A stretch of DNA of 64,000 nucleotides from Actinomycetota bacterium (GCA_016213645.1 JACQZY010000026.1:1-64000), one strand, 5' to 3'; positions 50,097 to 58,864 are shown, counted from the stretch's first letter. Numbers and translations: made by a program. The notes: generated by a model not told the origin, from the sequence alone.

Positions 50097-50310
50097 GATG
50101 ATTCTTCATCCTCCTAAGGGGGGTGTTCCAGATATGCCCGTTCGGGCTTTTGTCCTGCGACGTCGCCGATGCCGGCAGGCTCCGTGTGACGCGCTCCCTA
50201 AAGCGAGTGCCGCAAGCCGTCCCGACCGCAGAAACGTACATTCATTTCGACGCGACCCGCGCAGTAAAACCGAGCGCGCGGACGTCATATGCCCGGTTTG
50301 AGGGCATTCC
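50097..50310 (-). other. Long structured 5' leader of the repeat-protein gene
   Basis: From the predicted start near 50310 the mRNA would have about 215 nt before the ATG at 50096. Several hairpins can form, including TGCCC/GGGCA near 50288-50304, a CCTGC/GCAGG stem near 50152-50178 and GCCC/GGGC near 50134. I do not recognise a known riboswitch class. Confidence 0.5.
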
Positions 50311-50317
50311 GACATAC

Positions 50318-50346
50318 AGACTAGAAGTGAATTGGAAAATTGTCAA
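50318..50346 (-). promoter_or_regulatory. Consensus promoter of the repeat-protein gene
   Basis: On the minus strand TTGACA (50346-50341) and TAGTCT (50323-50318) are separated by exactly 17 bp. It is the best housekeeping-type promoter in the window. Confidence 0.75.
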
Positions 50347-50391
50347 GGGCATTGGACAATTTCGCAATCAAGCGCCCTGAGGGCGGTCGCG

Positions 50392-50397
50392 TAGGAT
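50392..50397 (+). promoter_or_regulatory. -10-like hexamer before gltX
   Basis: TAGGAT ends 8 nt before the ATG at 50406, supporting that start and a leaderless mRNA. Confidence 0.5.
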
Positions 50398-50405
50398 TGC
50401 CGCCG

Positions 50406-51680
50406 ATGCCCGAGCCATCCACCAACGAGATCGTCTGCCGCTTCGCGCCATCGCCCACCGGACAGTTGCACATCGGCGGCGCACGCACCGCCTTGTACAA
50501 CTGGCTGCTGGCGCGCGGATCGGGCGGACGCATGATCCTGCGCATCGAAGACACGGATCGCGTGCGGTCCACGAAGGAAAACGTGGATCAGATCATCGAG
50601 GCGCTGGAATGGCTGGAGATCGACTGGGACGGCGATCCGCTTTCGCAGGCCGGCCACCAGTCCAGGCACCTGGAAGTGATCCAGCAGCTCAAGCAGTCCG
50701 GCCACGCGTACGAACACGAGGGCGCTACGCGATTGCGAGTTCCCGAGGACGGCGAGACGGTTGTGCGCGATCTGATCCGTGGCGACGTCACCTTCAAGCA
50801 CGAGGCAATCGACGATTTCACGATCGCGCGTTCGGATGGCAGCCCGCTTTACAACCTCGCTGTGGCCGTTGACGACCTAGACAGCGGAGTAACGCACGTT
50901 GTGCGCGGAGAAGACCATCTCTCAAACACGCCGCGCCAGGTGATGATTTTGAAGGCGCTTGAGCAGGAACCGCCGGTTTACGGCCACCTTCCGCTGTTGC
51001 ACGGCCCGGATGGAAAAAAGCTCTCAAAGCGCCACGGGGCGGCCTCCGTGCAGGAGTTGCGCGACGCCGGATTTCTGCCACAGGCGGTTCGCAACTACAC
51101 CGCGTTGCTTGGCTGGGGTTACGACGACAAGCAGACGTTCTTCAGCACCGACGAACTGGTAAAGCTGTTTTCGCTCGACCGCGTGGGCCGCAGCGCCGCG
51201 GTCTTCGACGAGCAGAAGTTGCGGTGGATGAACGGCACGTACCTACGTGAAATGGATCCGGGGCAATTGACGGTCGCGCTGGAGGCGTTCACCGGTCGCG
51301 ACGGACTGGCCGGCGCCGCCGGGCTCTGCCGCGAGAAGATCCAGACGTTGGCTGATTTTTGGCCGCTGGCGGGATTCTTCTTTGACGGTCCGGCCGAAGA
51401 CGCGAAGGCGCACGCAAAGTTTCTCGACGAAGAAGGGCGCGCTCGTCTCGGCGAAGCGCGCGACGCGTTGGCCACTCTTGAGCCCTTCACCGACGAATCG
51501 ATCGAAAACGCGCTTCGCGAGGTCGTCGAGCGATTGGACGTCAAGCCGAAGCAGTTATTTCAGCCGGTGCGCGTTGCGATCAGCGGCACCACGATTTCTC
51601 CTGGAATTTTTGAGTCGTTGGCGCTTTTGGGGCGCGAAGAGTCGCTTTCCCGCATAGACAAGGCGATTTCGGCTGCCTGA
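50406..51680 (+). CDS. gltX: Glutamyl-tRNA synthetase
   Basis: GluRS charges tRNA-Glu, and in organisms with GatCAB often also tRNA-Gln as a precursor. The 424-residue class I enzyme has FAPSPTGQLHIGGARTALYNWLLA (HIGH motif) near residue 13 and GKKLSKRHGAASV (KMSKS) near 203. The C-terminal anticodon-binding part is compact, giving a total shorter than the usual 460-490 residues. The zinc-binding cysteines of the E. coli type are absent. The GatCAB genes at 60.3-63.5 kb agree with a non-discriminating role. The start at 50406 follows a -10-like hexamer by 8 nt. Confidence 0.95.
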   Translation: MPEPSTNEIVCRFAPSPTGQLHIGGARTALYNWLLARGSGGRMILRIEDTDRVRSTKENVDQIIEALEWLEIDWDGDPLSQAGHQSRHLEVIQQLKQSGHAYEHEGATRLRVPEDGETVVRDLIRGDVTFKHEAIDDFTIARSDGSPLYNLAVAVDDLDSGVTHVVRGEDHLSNTPRQVMILKALEQEPPVYGHLPLLHGPDGKKLSKRHGAASVQELRDAGFLPQAVRNYTALLGWGYDDKQTFFSTDELVKLFSLDRVGRSAAVFDEQKLRWMNGTYLREMDPGQLTVALEAFTGRDGLAGAAGLCREKIQTLADFWPLAGFFFDGPAEDAKAHAKFLDEEGRARLGEARDALATLEPFTDESIENALREVVERLDVKPKQLFQPVRVAISGTTISPGIFESLALLGREESLSRIDKAISAA

Positions 51681-51775
51681 GGTTCGCGCCCGCCGGCGGT
51701 TTTTGCCGGATCAACGGCGTTGATTCAAAAAAGTCTCTAAACAAATCGTCGATGCTGCCGATAACTGCTCTGGTT

Positions 51776-51787
51776 CGACATATGTCG
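51776..51787. promoter_or_regulatory. 12-bp palindrome upstream of the HDOD-LuxR gene
   Basis: CGACATATGTCG is a perfect 12-bp palindrome 51 bp before the ATG at 51839, in a 158-bp intergenic region. It may be a regulator site, possibly for the protein's own HTH domain. Confidence 0.4.
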
Positions 51788-51838
51788 TACCCAGCAATGC
51801 TTAAGGCACGGACGTCGAGAGCTTGGAGATGTGAGTTA

Positions 51839-52945
51839 ATGGCAAGGAACGCAAACCGGCAGCCGGCCGTAACGGCCGACGCAAATGAGACGCCTCCGCG
51901 CATTGGCGCTCAAGGTCAGCGCCAGCAGGGTCACGGTCATCGCCTGACGGCGGCATTCGAGGCGCTTGAGCGCTTCCCGGCGCTCGCGGAGTCTCGCGAT
52001 CGTGTGCTGCACTTGGTGACGAACGGCAACGACAAGTCCACGACCGAGCTGGTCGCGGCGATCGAGCGTGATGTTGCGCTCGTGATTACGGTCGTTCGCT
52101 ACGCGAACAAGGCCACTGGTGGTCGTCGCAAGATCACCACGGTCCGCGACGCGGTCGAGGTGCTGACGCCCGGTGGCGTTGAAGCGATTGTCACACGCAC
52201 CAAGACGTTCGACTTCTTCGAGCGTACGGCGCAGTGGGATTCCACGCCGGATCGTTTCCGGCTTCATGCGATCGCCACCCAGCAGGCGGCCGACCGCATC
52301 GCGCGTGAGATCAACTGGGACGGCGACATCGATTCGCTGCTGGTGACCGCGCTTCTGCACGACATTGGAAAACTTGTTCTGACCTACGCCTACGACGGCT
52401 ATCCGCAGCAGGTTCACGGCTCCGCGCGCACACCGCAGGAGCGCCTGATGCGCGAGCGTCGCGAACTGGGTGTGGATCACGCACTGGTCGGCGGCGTGCT
52501 TGCTCGCCGGTGGGGGCTGCCAAACAGTCTGGCCGCCGCGATCGAGCGTCACCACGGCGACGAAGAAGGCGGCGAGGCCGCGATCATCCGCTTGGCCGAC
52601 ATGCTTTCGCACTACGCCGAAGGTGGCGACGTCAGCCCGGACGAGCTTCTGAAAGCTTCTCGTAACGTGCGCCTGACCGTACGCCAACTGCGTTCGATTC
52701 TTTATGAACTGCCGCTTTCGGGTGGCGGAGAGCGCAGGCGCCCCACCAGCCCAAGCCCGCTCAGCCCGCGCGAAAGCGATGTGCTGCGCCAGCTGGCCGA
52801 GGGTCACGTGTACGAGGCGATCGCCAAGAACCTGCACCTTTCCACCAGTACGGTGCGCACGCACCTGCACAACATCTACGGCAAGCTGGGCGTGAAGGAC
52901 CGCGCGCAGGCGGTGCTCAACGCGGCCGAAAACGGCTGGCTGTAA
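51839..52945 (+). CDS. HDOD domain protein fused to a LuxR-type HTH
   Basis: The 368-residue protein has an HDOD (HD-related output) domain at about 35-290 and a LuxR/GerE helix-turn-helix at about 305-365 (LSPRESDVLRQLAEGHVYEAIAKNLHLSTSTVRTHLHNIYGKLGV). The HD motif is intact as LLHDIGKL (H174, D175), whereas many HDOD proteins have lost it, so phosphohydrolase activity is possible. HHGDEEGGEAAIIRLADML follows. It has no receiver or sensor domain. The ATG at 51839 has GGAG 10 nt upstream. It would be a one-component regulator whose signal is sensed by the HDOD part; target genes are unknown. Confidence 0.88.
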   Translation: MARNANRQPAVTADANETPPRIGAQGQRQQGHGHRLTAAFEALERFPALAESRDRVLHLVTNGNDKSTTELVAAIERDVALVITVVRYANKATGGRRKITTVRDAVEVLTPGGVEAIVTRTKTFDFFERTAQWDSTPDRFRLHAIATQQAADRIAREINWDGDIDSLLVTALLHDIGKLVLTYAYDGYPQQVHGSARTPQERLMRERRELGVDHALVGGVLARRWGLPNSLAAAIERHHGDEEGGEAAIIRLADMLSHYAEGGDVSPDELLKASRNVRLTVRQLRSILYELPLSGGGERRRPTSPSPLSPRESDVLRQLAEGHVYEAIAKNLHLSTSTVRTHLHNIYGKLGVKDRAQAVLNAAENGWL

Positions 52946-52992
52946 GTCCGCGCCACAAGTCTGTGGCCGGACTCGCTCCGGCCGACGTGAAA

Positions 52993-53030
52993 AAGCCTCT
53001 CCGGACCTCCCCCCGAAGAGGTTTTTTCTT
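52993..53030 (+). terminator. Terminator after the HDOD-LuxR gene
   Basis: CCTCT and AGAGG, with further CGG/CCG pairing inside, form a hairpin preceded by AAAAAG and followed by TTTTTTCTT, 50 bp after the stop. Confidence 0.75.
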
Positions 53031-53128
53031 TGGCCGGATCAAATCCCGCGCTGGGTTCGGCACAAACCTTGAAGTCGGATCGGAATTAGCCGCGAGCGGC
53101 GGTAAGCTTGATTTGGAGGCCGTCTGCC

Positions 53129-53527
53129 GTGATCTCGATCACATCCAAGTCCGTTTATGCCCTTTCGGCGCTGGTAGAACTCGCGCAGCACGAAGGCGGC
53201 GATCCGATTCCCGTGTCGGAATTGGCGCGACGCCGTGATCTGCCCGCCCAATTTCTGGAACAGCTTTTCGGAGCGCTGCGCCGAGCGAACGTCGTGGCAA
53301 GTCGCCGTGGCGTGAAGGGCGGCTACGTGCTGGCGCGGCCTGCCACGCAGATCACCGCGCTTGAAGTGGTGCAAACGCTGGACGGTGAGATCGCCGAGGA
53401 GCAGCTGAGCATTCCGCCGTGGGGAGAGGTGGTCGGCGCGCTGCGCAACCAGCTCGCCGAGCGTACTTTGGCCTTGCTGGCAGAGGATGAGCGAAATCGT
53501 GCCGGCGAGGCGATGTATTACATCTAA
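53129..53527 (+). CDS. Rrf2 family regulator without cysteines
   Basis: The 132-residue protein is an Rrf2-type DNA-binding regulator: [23 protein letters not shown], then the winged helix [44 protein letters not shown]. The three cysteines that hold an Fe-S cluster in IscR or NsrR are absent; the protein has no cysteine at all. This is like Bacillus CymR, which controls cysteine genes together with CysK. Here cysK follows after 4 bp, so a CymR-like role is a good inference. The GTG at 53129 is chosen over the upstream start because family homology begins there and GGAGG lies about 10 nt before it. Confidence 0.88.
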   Translation: MISITSKSVYALSALVELAQHEGGDPIPVSELARRRDLPAQFLEQLFGALRRANVVASRRGVKGGYVLARPATQITALEVVQTLDGEIAEEQLSIPPWGEVVGALRNQLAERTLALLAEDERNRAGEAMYYI

Positions 53528-53531
53528 ACCG

Positions 53532-54458
53532 ATGAGTCCGATCGCCGCAAATGTCACCGCCCTGATGGGCGCTACGCCGATGGTGGAGTTGTCCCGGCTT
53601 TCGGTCGACCTCCCCGGGTCTGTGGTCGCCAAGCTTGAGGCATTCAACCCGGCCGGCAGCGTGAAGGACCGCATCGGCGTGTCGATGATCGAGGCGGCCG
53701 AACGCGACGGTCTGATCGAGCCGGGAAAGACGACGATCGTGGAAGCCACCAGCGGCAACACCGGCATCGCGCTGGCCTGCGTGGCCGCGGCGCGTGGATA
53801 TGACCTGATTCTGACACTGCCTGAAGGGATGAGTCGCGAGCGCCAGGGTCTGCTGCGCCTTTACGGGGCCAAGGTCGAAATCGTCGAGTCGATGGGTGGC
53901 ATGGGGGAGGCGGTTGACGCGGCGCGAAAGCTGGCCCGTGGGCCGGACCACTATCTGCCCGACCAGTTTTCCAACCCGGCCAATCCGGACGTGCATCGCC
54001 GCACGACGGCCGAGGAGATTTGGAACGACACGGGTGGAAAGGTGGACGTTTTCGTTGTCGGAGTTGGCACCGGCGGCACGATCACCGGAGTGGGCGAACG
54101 GCTCAAGGAACGAAAGGCCGGGGTGAAGGTTGTGGCCGTCGAGCCCGCCGCCTCGCCCGTGCTCTCGGGTGGAAAGGTCGGCGCGCATCGCATTCAGGGC
54201 ATCGGTGCGGGGTTCGAGCCGCCGATACTCAATCGCGGAGTGATTGACGAAATCCTCACAGTGGAAGACGAAGACGCGATCGAAACCGCCCGGCTGGTCT
54301 CGCGTTCGGAGGGGATCTCGTGTGGCATCTCCGGAGGCGCCGCCGTATGGGCGGCGCTAGAAGTGGCGAGGCGCCCGGAATCGAAGGGCAAGCGTGTTGT
54401 CACGGTGATTCCGGACTCCGGCGAGCGTTACGTTTCGACGCCGTTCTTCACGCCGTGA
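53532..54458 (+). CDS. cysK: Cysteine synthase A
   Basis: CysK makes L-cysteine from O-acetylserine and sulfide with PLP. The 308-residue protein shows the PLP lysine K45 in [11 protein letters not shown], the substrate loop TSGNTG at 73-78, the phosphate loop [13 protein letters not shown], and [13 protein letters not shown] at the end. It starts 4 bp after the Rrf2-type regulator and its stop overlaps the next GTG (GTGA), so the genes form one operon. Relatives can bind the C-terminus of CysE, encoded 0.8 kb downstream. Confidence 0.96.
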   Translation: MSPIAANVTALMGATPMVELSRLSVDLPGSVVAKLEAFNPAGSVKDRIGVSMIEAAERDGLIEPGKTTIVEATSGNTGIALACVAAARGYDLILTLPEGMSRERQGLLRLYGAKVEIVESMGGMGEAVDAARKLARGPDHYLPDQFSNPANPDVHRRTTAEEIWNDTGGKVDVFVVGVGTGGTITGVGERLKERKAGVKVVAVEPAASPVLSGGKVGAHRIQGIGAGFEPPILNRGVIDEILTVEDEDAIETARLVSRSEGISCGISGGAAVWAALEVARRPESKGKRVVTVIPDSGERYVSTPFFTP

Positions 54459-55219
54459 GCGACGAGTCGGCCGCCGGTTCCGGTCGCTACGAAAGTCAGA
54501 CGGCGAATCCGCGCTGGGGTGAAGACGAGCAGCGCGCTCTCGCCGGAGCGACGGTGTTCGTAGTCGGCGCGGGCGCGCTGGGTTCGATCGCGGCGTCGTA
54601 TTTAGCGGGCGCCGGTGTGGGACGGCTGGCGATCGTCGACGGATCGACGGTGGACGAATCGGATCTTCATCGCCAGGTTCTTTATCTGTCGCCGGAAGCG
54701 GGAATGTTGAAAGCGGAATCGCTTGCGGCGAAGCTCTCGCTGGTCAACCCGGACGTTCACGTGGACCCGTTTCCCGCGGATCTGACGGTTGACAACGTCG
54801 GTCCGATTTTGACGGGAGCCGATTTTGTGCTCGACTGCAGCTCAAGCGACGCCGTGCGTCGCGTGGTCAACGATGGCTGCACGGGCGCGGGCACCGCGTT
54901 TTGCACGGCCGCCGTATCCGGTTTCGACGCGGCGTTACTGGCGGTCGTTCCCGGAAGTACGGCCTGCTGCCGGTGCGAGAACGTACCGAACGGATTGGGG
55001 CTTCCGTCTCGTGAAGATCAAGGAGTCTTCGGTCCACCGGCCGGCGCGGCGGCATCGATGCAGGCGCTGACCGCAATCGGGTTCGTGACCGGTGCGATCG
55101 ACGTGCGCCCGGGCCGGCTGTTGCGGCTACGCGGAGGCGAAATGGAGTGGAACGAAGAGCAGCTTCAGCGCACGCCAGGTTGCATTTGCGCAAGTGACTC
55201 GCGCGGCGGTAACGTGTAA
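54455..55219 (+). CDS. ThiF/MoeB/HesA-family E1-like adenylyltransferase
   Basis: The 254-residue protein belongs to the E1-like enzymes that adenylate the C-terminal glycine of ubiquitin-like sulfur carriers. The ATP site is clear: VVGAGALGS at 36-44, D62 and R73 (DLHRQVLY), then [14 protein letters not shown]. Zinc-type cysteines are C171/C172-C174 and C243-C245; the second pair is CxC instead of CxxC. The position of the usual conjugating Cys reads [10 protein letters not shown], so that Cys seems absent. No ThiS/MoaD-like carrier is in the window. It is embedded between cysK (4-nt overlap) and cysE, pointing to sulfur transfer. Confidence 0.88.
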   Translation: MSDESAAGSGRYESQTANPRWGEDEQRALAGATVFVVGAGALGSIAASYLAGAGVGRLAIVDGSTVDESDLHRQVLYLSPEAGMLKAESLAAKLSLVNPDVHVDPFPADLTVDNVGPILTGADFVLDCSSSDAVRRVVNDGCTGAGTAFCTAAVSGFDAALLAVVPGSTACCRCENVPNGLGLPSREDQGVFGPPAGAAASMQALTAIGFVTGAIDVRPGRLLRLRGGEMEWNEEQLQRTPGCICASDSRGGNV

Positions 55220-55279
55220 CCGAAGTCCTAGACGAGCGGCGGCGGCCTTGCAGGCCCAAACGCCGCGACCGGTTTCACG

Positions 55280-56008
55280 ATGACTCGCATCACCCAGGAA
55301 ATCCGTCAAGACATCGCCGCCGCGCAAGCGCGCGACCCGGCCTCGCGCGGGCTGGGCAGGCTGGAAGTGCTCGCCACGTACAACGGGGTTCACGCGATCC
55401 TTCTGCACCGGGTGGCGCATCGTCTGGCGCGTGCGGGAGTGCCGTTGCTGCCGCGCATGATCGCCTACTGGTCGCGCATATTTACGGGCGTGGAGATTCA
55501 TCCGCGCGCGATGATCGGAGCGAACTTCTTCATCGACCACGGTGCCGGAGTCGTTGTGGGAGAGACGGCGGAGATCGGCGACAACGTAACGCTGTATCAG
55601 GGCGTAACGCTCGGCGGCACCGGGTTGGAGCCGGGCAAGCGGCATCCGACCGTGGAGGACAATGTGACCGTGGGGTCTGGAGCGAAACTGCTTGGGCCGA
55701 TCCGGATCGGTCACGGCGCGAAGATCGGCGCGAATTCCGTGGTCATTCACGACGTGCCGCCCAACAGCACGGTCGTCGGCAACCCCGGGCATCCGGTTCG
55801 CATCGACGGCAAGAAGCTCGCCGAAGGGCCGGACACCGACTGGATCCACCTTCCGGACCCGGTGGCCGATGCGATGGACGCGATGTCCGATCGCATCCGC
55901 GCGCTTGAGCGTGAGATCGCCGAACTGCGCGGCGCGAGTCCGGCGGACTTGCCGAACGTAAGCCCGTTGCGCCGCCGCAAGGGCGGTCAGGACCCGACCG
56001 GCGGCTAA
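55280..56008 (+). CDS. cysE: Serine O-acetyltransferase
   Basis: CysE acetylates serine to O-acetylserine for CysK. The 242-residue protein has a short N-terminal helical domain (LLHRVAHRLARAGVPLLPR) and the left-handed beta-helix with hexapeptide repeats: GVEIHPRAMIGANFFIDHGAGVVVGE with D86 and H87, GVTLGGTG, VGSGAKLLGPIRIGHGAKIGANSVV. The tail of about 65 residues is longer than usual, with a helix (MDAMSDRIRALEREIAELRG). It does not end in the Ile that docks into CysK. It completes a regulator-cysK-E1-cysE cluster. Confidence 0.95.
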   Translation: MTRITQEIRQDIAAAQARDPASRGLGRLEVLATYNGVHAILLHRVAHRLARAGVPLLPRMIAYWSRIFTGVEIHPRAMIGANFFIDHGAGVVVGETAEIGDNVTLYQGVTLGGTGLEPGKRHPTVEDNVTVGSGAKLLGPIRIGHGAKIGANSVVIHDVPPNSTVVGNPGHPVRIDGKKLAEGPDTDWIHLPDPVADAMDAMSDRIRALEREIAELRGASPADLPNVSPLRRRKGGQDPTGG

Positions 56009-56055
56009 AAAACCGCGCTTTGCGGCGGCCCGAACAGGCGTTCCGGGGGCGTGGC

Positions 56056-56061
56056 TATGCT
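56056..56061 (+). promoter_or_regulatory. -10-like hexamer before the pcrA gene
   Basis: TATGCT ends 6 nt before the GTG at 56068, which decides this start in a frame that has no ATG near the family N-terminus. Confidence 0.45.
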
Positions 56062-56067
56062 CGATTG

Positions 56068-58332
56068 GTGGCCCAGCTATTCGCCGACACCGACCTGCTT
56101 GAGGGTCTGAACGAGCCCCAGCGGGCGGCCGTCGTGCATCGCGGCGGGCCGCTGCTGGTGCTTGCGGGCGCCGGCTCCGGCAAGACGCGCGTGCTCACTC
56201 ACCGGATCGCGCATCTGGTGCAGACCGGCGACGCGAGGCCAGAGCAGATCCTCGCGATCACCTTTACCAACAAGGCCGCGGGGGAGATGCGAGAACGCGT
56301 CGAACAAATCGTCGGCGGTGGACGCGCCCGAGCGATGTGGGTGATGACCTTCCACTCCGCCTGTGCGCGGATACTTCGCGCCGAGGCCCAGCAGCTTGGG
56401 TTCACCGGCGGATTCACGATCTACGACGCTGCCGACGCGCAGCGGCTGACGCGCCAATGCATGGAGGCCAACGATGTGGACTCCAAGCGCTTTCCGCCGC
56501 GCATGATCCAGTCCCTGATCTCCCGCGCGAAGAATCAGCTGATCAACGCCGCCGCCTACGAGCAAAAGGTCGACGGCGTGGTTGACGAGGTGGTGGCCGC
56601 CGTCTACAAGACGTATGACCGGCGAATGCGCGCTATGAACGCGATGGATTTCGACGATCTGCTGTTGCGATGCGTGGAGCTGTTCGAGACGTTTCCGGAA
56701 GTGTTGCGCCGCTATCAGACCACGTTTCAGCACATCCTCGTCGATGAATATCAGGACACCAACGCGGTGCAGTATCGCTGGGTGGGACTGCTCGCCCGCG
56801 AGCACCGCAATCTCGTCGTGGTCGGCGACGACGATCAGTCGATCTACGGATTTCGTGGTGCCGACATTCGCAACATTCTCGATTTTGAGAAGGACTTTCC
56901 CGATGCCTCGGTCGTGAAGCTGGAGCAGAATTACCGCTCCACCGAGCGCATTCTCGAGGCGGCTCACGCGGTTGTGTCGCGCAATAGCGGACGCAAAGCA
57001 AAGAAACTGTGGACGGACGAACCGGGCGGCGAGCTGATCCACGTCCGTCAGCTCACCGACGAGCATGAGGAGGCGCGGTTCATCGCGGGTGAGATCGAGC
57101 GATTGACCGATTCCGGCGTCGCGAACACCGATATCGCAGTCTTCTATCGCACCAACGCGCAGTCGCGGGTGCTCGAGGACACGCTGGTGCGCTACCGATT
57201 GCCGTACCAGGTGATCGGCGGCACCCGGTTTTACGAGCGAGCCGAGGTCAAGGACGCGCTGGCGTATCTATGCCTGCTGGTCAACCCAAGCGATCAAGTG
57301 TCATTGCAGCGTGTGATCAATGTGCCGCGACGCGGCCTTGGCAAGACCACCGTCGATCGGTTGCTCGCTCACGCCAACACAACCGGTGAGCAGGCGCTCT
57401 ATCTGACCGGTCGTGCCGAAGAAGTGCCTGGACTTGGTGGAGCGGCGCTGAAATCGCTGGCCCGCTTCAGCGAGATCATGCAGCAACTGCGCGAGCGCGC
57501 GGCCGGGGAAAAGCACGTCGGCGACCTCTTGCAGGCGGTGCTCGACGAGTCTGGTTACAACGACTCGCTCAAGGCCGAAGCTCAAGGAGATCCGCAGGCT
57601 CTGACCAGGTTGGAGAACCTCGCGGAGTTCGTCGGACTGGCGCGCGAATACGACCTCAATTCGGTCGGCGACGAAGACGCCGGGGTGGAGGCTTTTTTGC
57701 AGCAGGTGGCGCTCTTCAGCGATCAGGACGCCCTGAAGGATGAATCGGGCGCGATCACGTTGATGACGTTGCACAACGCCAAGGGTCTGGAGTATCCGGT
57801 TGTTTTCATGATCGGGCAGGAGGAGGGCATCTTTCCGCACTCGCGGGCGGTCGACGCAGGCGATGTCGAGGAGGAGCGCAGGCTCTGTTACGTCGGGATC
57901 ACACGCGCGCGCGAACGTCTTTACATGACGTATGCCGCGGCGCGGACGCTCTTCGGTGAACGTCAGTGGAACCAGCCGTCACGCTTTCTCGATGAGATTC
58001 CCCAGCAGCACATCGAGCTTCAGGTGGAGACCTCCGGTGGCGGTTCGTACGGCGGCCGGCGGGCCGCGCCGGGCACCGGAACCGCCGGGCGCGGAGGAGG
58101 AACCGGCGCCGGGTCCGGTGGCGGATTCGGCGGCGGCGCGCAGGTGGGCGGCCGACTGGCGCTCGCGCGCTTTAAGAACGGCGATGATGTGGAACATGCG
58201 AACTTCGGTGAAGGGGTAGTGATCGGAGTAGAGCCCGGCAACATGATCGTCGTGAGATTCGCCTCCGATAGTTCCGAGCGGAAGTTCATCGCCGACTACG
58301 CCCCGATCACGAAACGGATGGGGAGTTCGTGA
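56068..58332 (+). CDS. pcrA: UvrD/PcrA family 3'-5' DNA helicase
   Basis: The 754-residue superfamily 1A helicase works in repair and replication restart. It begins VAQLFADTDLLEGLNEPQRAAV (Q motif), then Walker A AGAGSGKT at 33-40, DEYQDTNAVQ at 226, GDDDQSIYGFRGAD, QNYRS, and the late motifs LMTLHNAKGLEYPVVF and EEERRLCYVGITRAR. A Gly-rich linker (residues about 655-695) leads to a C-terminal Tudor-like end (GDDVEHANFGEGVVIGV) that in PcrA contacts RNA polymerase. The start is GTG, supported by a -10-like hexamer 6 nt upstream. Confidence 0.95.
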   Translation: MAQLFADTDLLEGLNEPQRAAVVHRGGPLLVLAGAGSGKTRVLTHRIAHLVQTGDARPEQILAITFTNKAAGEMRERVEQIVGGGRARAMWVMTFHSACARILRAEAQQLGFTGGFTIYDAADAQRLTRQCMEANDVDSKRFPPRMIQSLISRAKNQLINAAAYEQKVDGVVDEVVAAVYKTYDRRMRAMNAMDFDDLLLRCVELFETFPEVLRRYQTTFQHILVDEYQDTNAVQYRWVGLLAREHRNLVVVGDDDQSIYGFRGADIRNILDFEKDFPDASVVKLEQNYRSTERILEAAHAVVSRNSGRKAKKLWTDEPGGELIHVRQLTDEHEEARFIAGEIERLTDSGVANTDIAVFYRTNAQSRVLEDTLVRYRLPYQVIGGTRFYERAEVKDALAYLCLLVNPSDQVSLQRVINVPRRGLGKTTVDRLLAHANTTGEQALYLTGRAEEVPGLGGAALKSLARFSEIMQQLRERAAGEKHVGDLLQAVLDESGYNDSLKAEAQGDPQALTRLENLAEFVGLAREYDLNSVGDEDAGVEAFLQQVALFSDQDALKDESGAITLMTLHNAKGLEYPVVFMIGQEEGIFPHSRAVDAGDVEEERRLCYVGITRARERLYMTYAAARTLFGERQWNQPSRFLDEIPQQHIELQVETSGGGSYGGRRAAPGTGTAGRGGGTGAGSGGGFGGGAQVGGRLALARFKNGDDVEHANFGEGVVIGVEPGNMIVVRFASDSSERKFIADYAPITKRMGSS

Positions 58333-58823
58333 TGAGACGAGGCGCGGAGTTGTTCAGACCGCCGGCGCCGACGGGCGAACCTTTTCGTGGAAGCCCTTCA
58401 GACGAATTTCCGTTTCCAATCGCGGGGCCGGGCGGTACGACCGGAGATTCCACTTTCAATGGGGCGAGCGTCGCGCCTGTCGTGCCCGCAATCGGAACGC
58501 CGCCGGGGCCGCCGTCGTTTGTACGACCGCGCGGAGCGCGTCCCGCGTTTATACCGCCCGCACCGTTCCCGGCACAAACGCCGCAGCAGCGTCAGGCCCG
58601 AATAGCGCTTGGCGTGGGTTTGGCTTCGATCCTGGTGGTTCCGTTGGTACTTGGCCCGGTGGCGATCTTCATGGGCGTTCGCGCGGTTCGGTCTGGCGAA
58701 CGTGGGCTGGGTCGTTGGGCGATCTCGGCTGGCGTCGCGGGTACCGTGCTTGGCGTGGTCGGCGTGATCCTCTGGGCCACCGGAGTGCTGCCCGGCCTTG
58801 ACGAACTTCTACGTGCGGGTTAG
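58332..58823 (+). CDS. DUF4190-type small membrane protein
   Basis: The 163-residue protein has a Pro-rich, probably disordered N-terminal half (residues 1-80, with PPAPTGEP and PPAPFPAQTPQQ). Two C-terminal membrane helices follow (RIALGVGLASILVVPLVLGPVAIFMGVRAV and GRWAISAGVAGTVLGVVGVILWATGVL) joined by a GERGLGR loop, the DUF4190 pattern. Function is unknown. The ATG overlaps the pcrA stop (TGATG), and a GTG three bases earlier is also possible, so it is co-translated with pcrA. Confidence 0.78.
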   Translation: MRRGAELFRPPAPTGEPFRGSPSDEFPFPIAGPGGTTGDSTFNGASVAPVVPAIGTPPGPPSFVRPRGARPAFIPPAPFPAQTPQQRQARIALGVGLASILVVPLVLGPVAIFMGVRAVRSGERGLGRWAISAGVAGTVLGVVGVILWATGVLPGLDELLRAG

Positions 58824-58824
58824 T

Positions 58825-58842
58825 CAAGATGGAACCATCTTG
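58825..58842. promoter_or_regulatory. 18-bp palindrome upstream of folD
   Basis: CAAGATGG, AA and CCATCTTG form a perfect inverted repeat just after the DUF4190 stop. Two bases later comes TAGAGT (58845-58850), a possible -10 box of folD, 14 nt before its ATG. The loop of two bases suits a protein-binding site better than a terminator. Confidence 0.5.
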
Positions 58843-58864
58843 TCTAGAGTCGCGCGGGCCGAAT

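Noticed and set aside
50133-50152. Plus-strand terminator GCCCGTTCGGGC followed by TTTT
   Set aside because: No plus-strand gene ends before it, and the loop is very small; it is more likely part of the minus-strand leader structure.
51681-51740. Terminator after gltX from CCGCCGGCGG plus TTTTT
   Set aside because: The GC palindrome has no loop and the alternative CCGGC/GCCGG stem contains the T-run in its loop, so it does not form a standard terminator.
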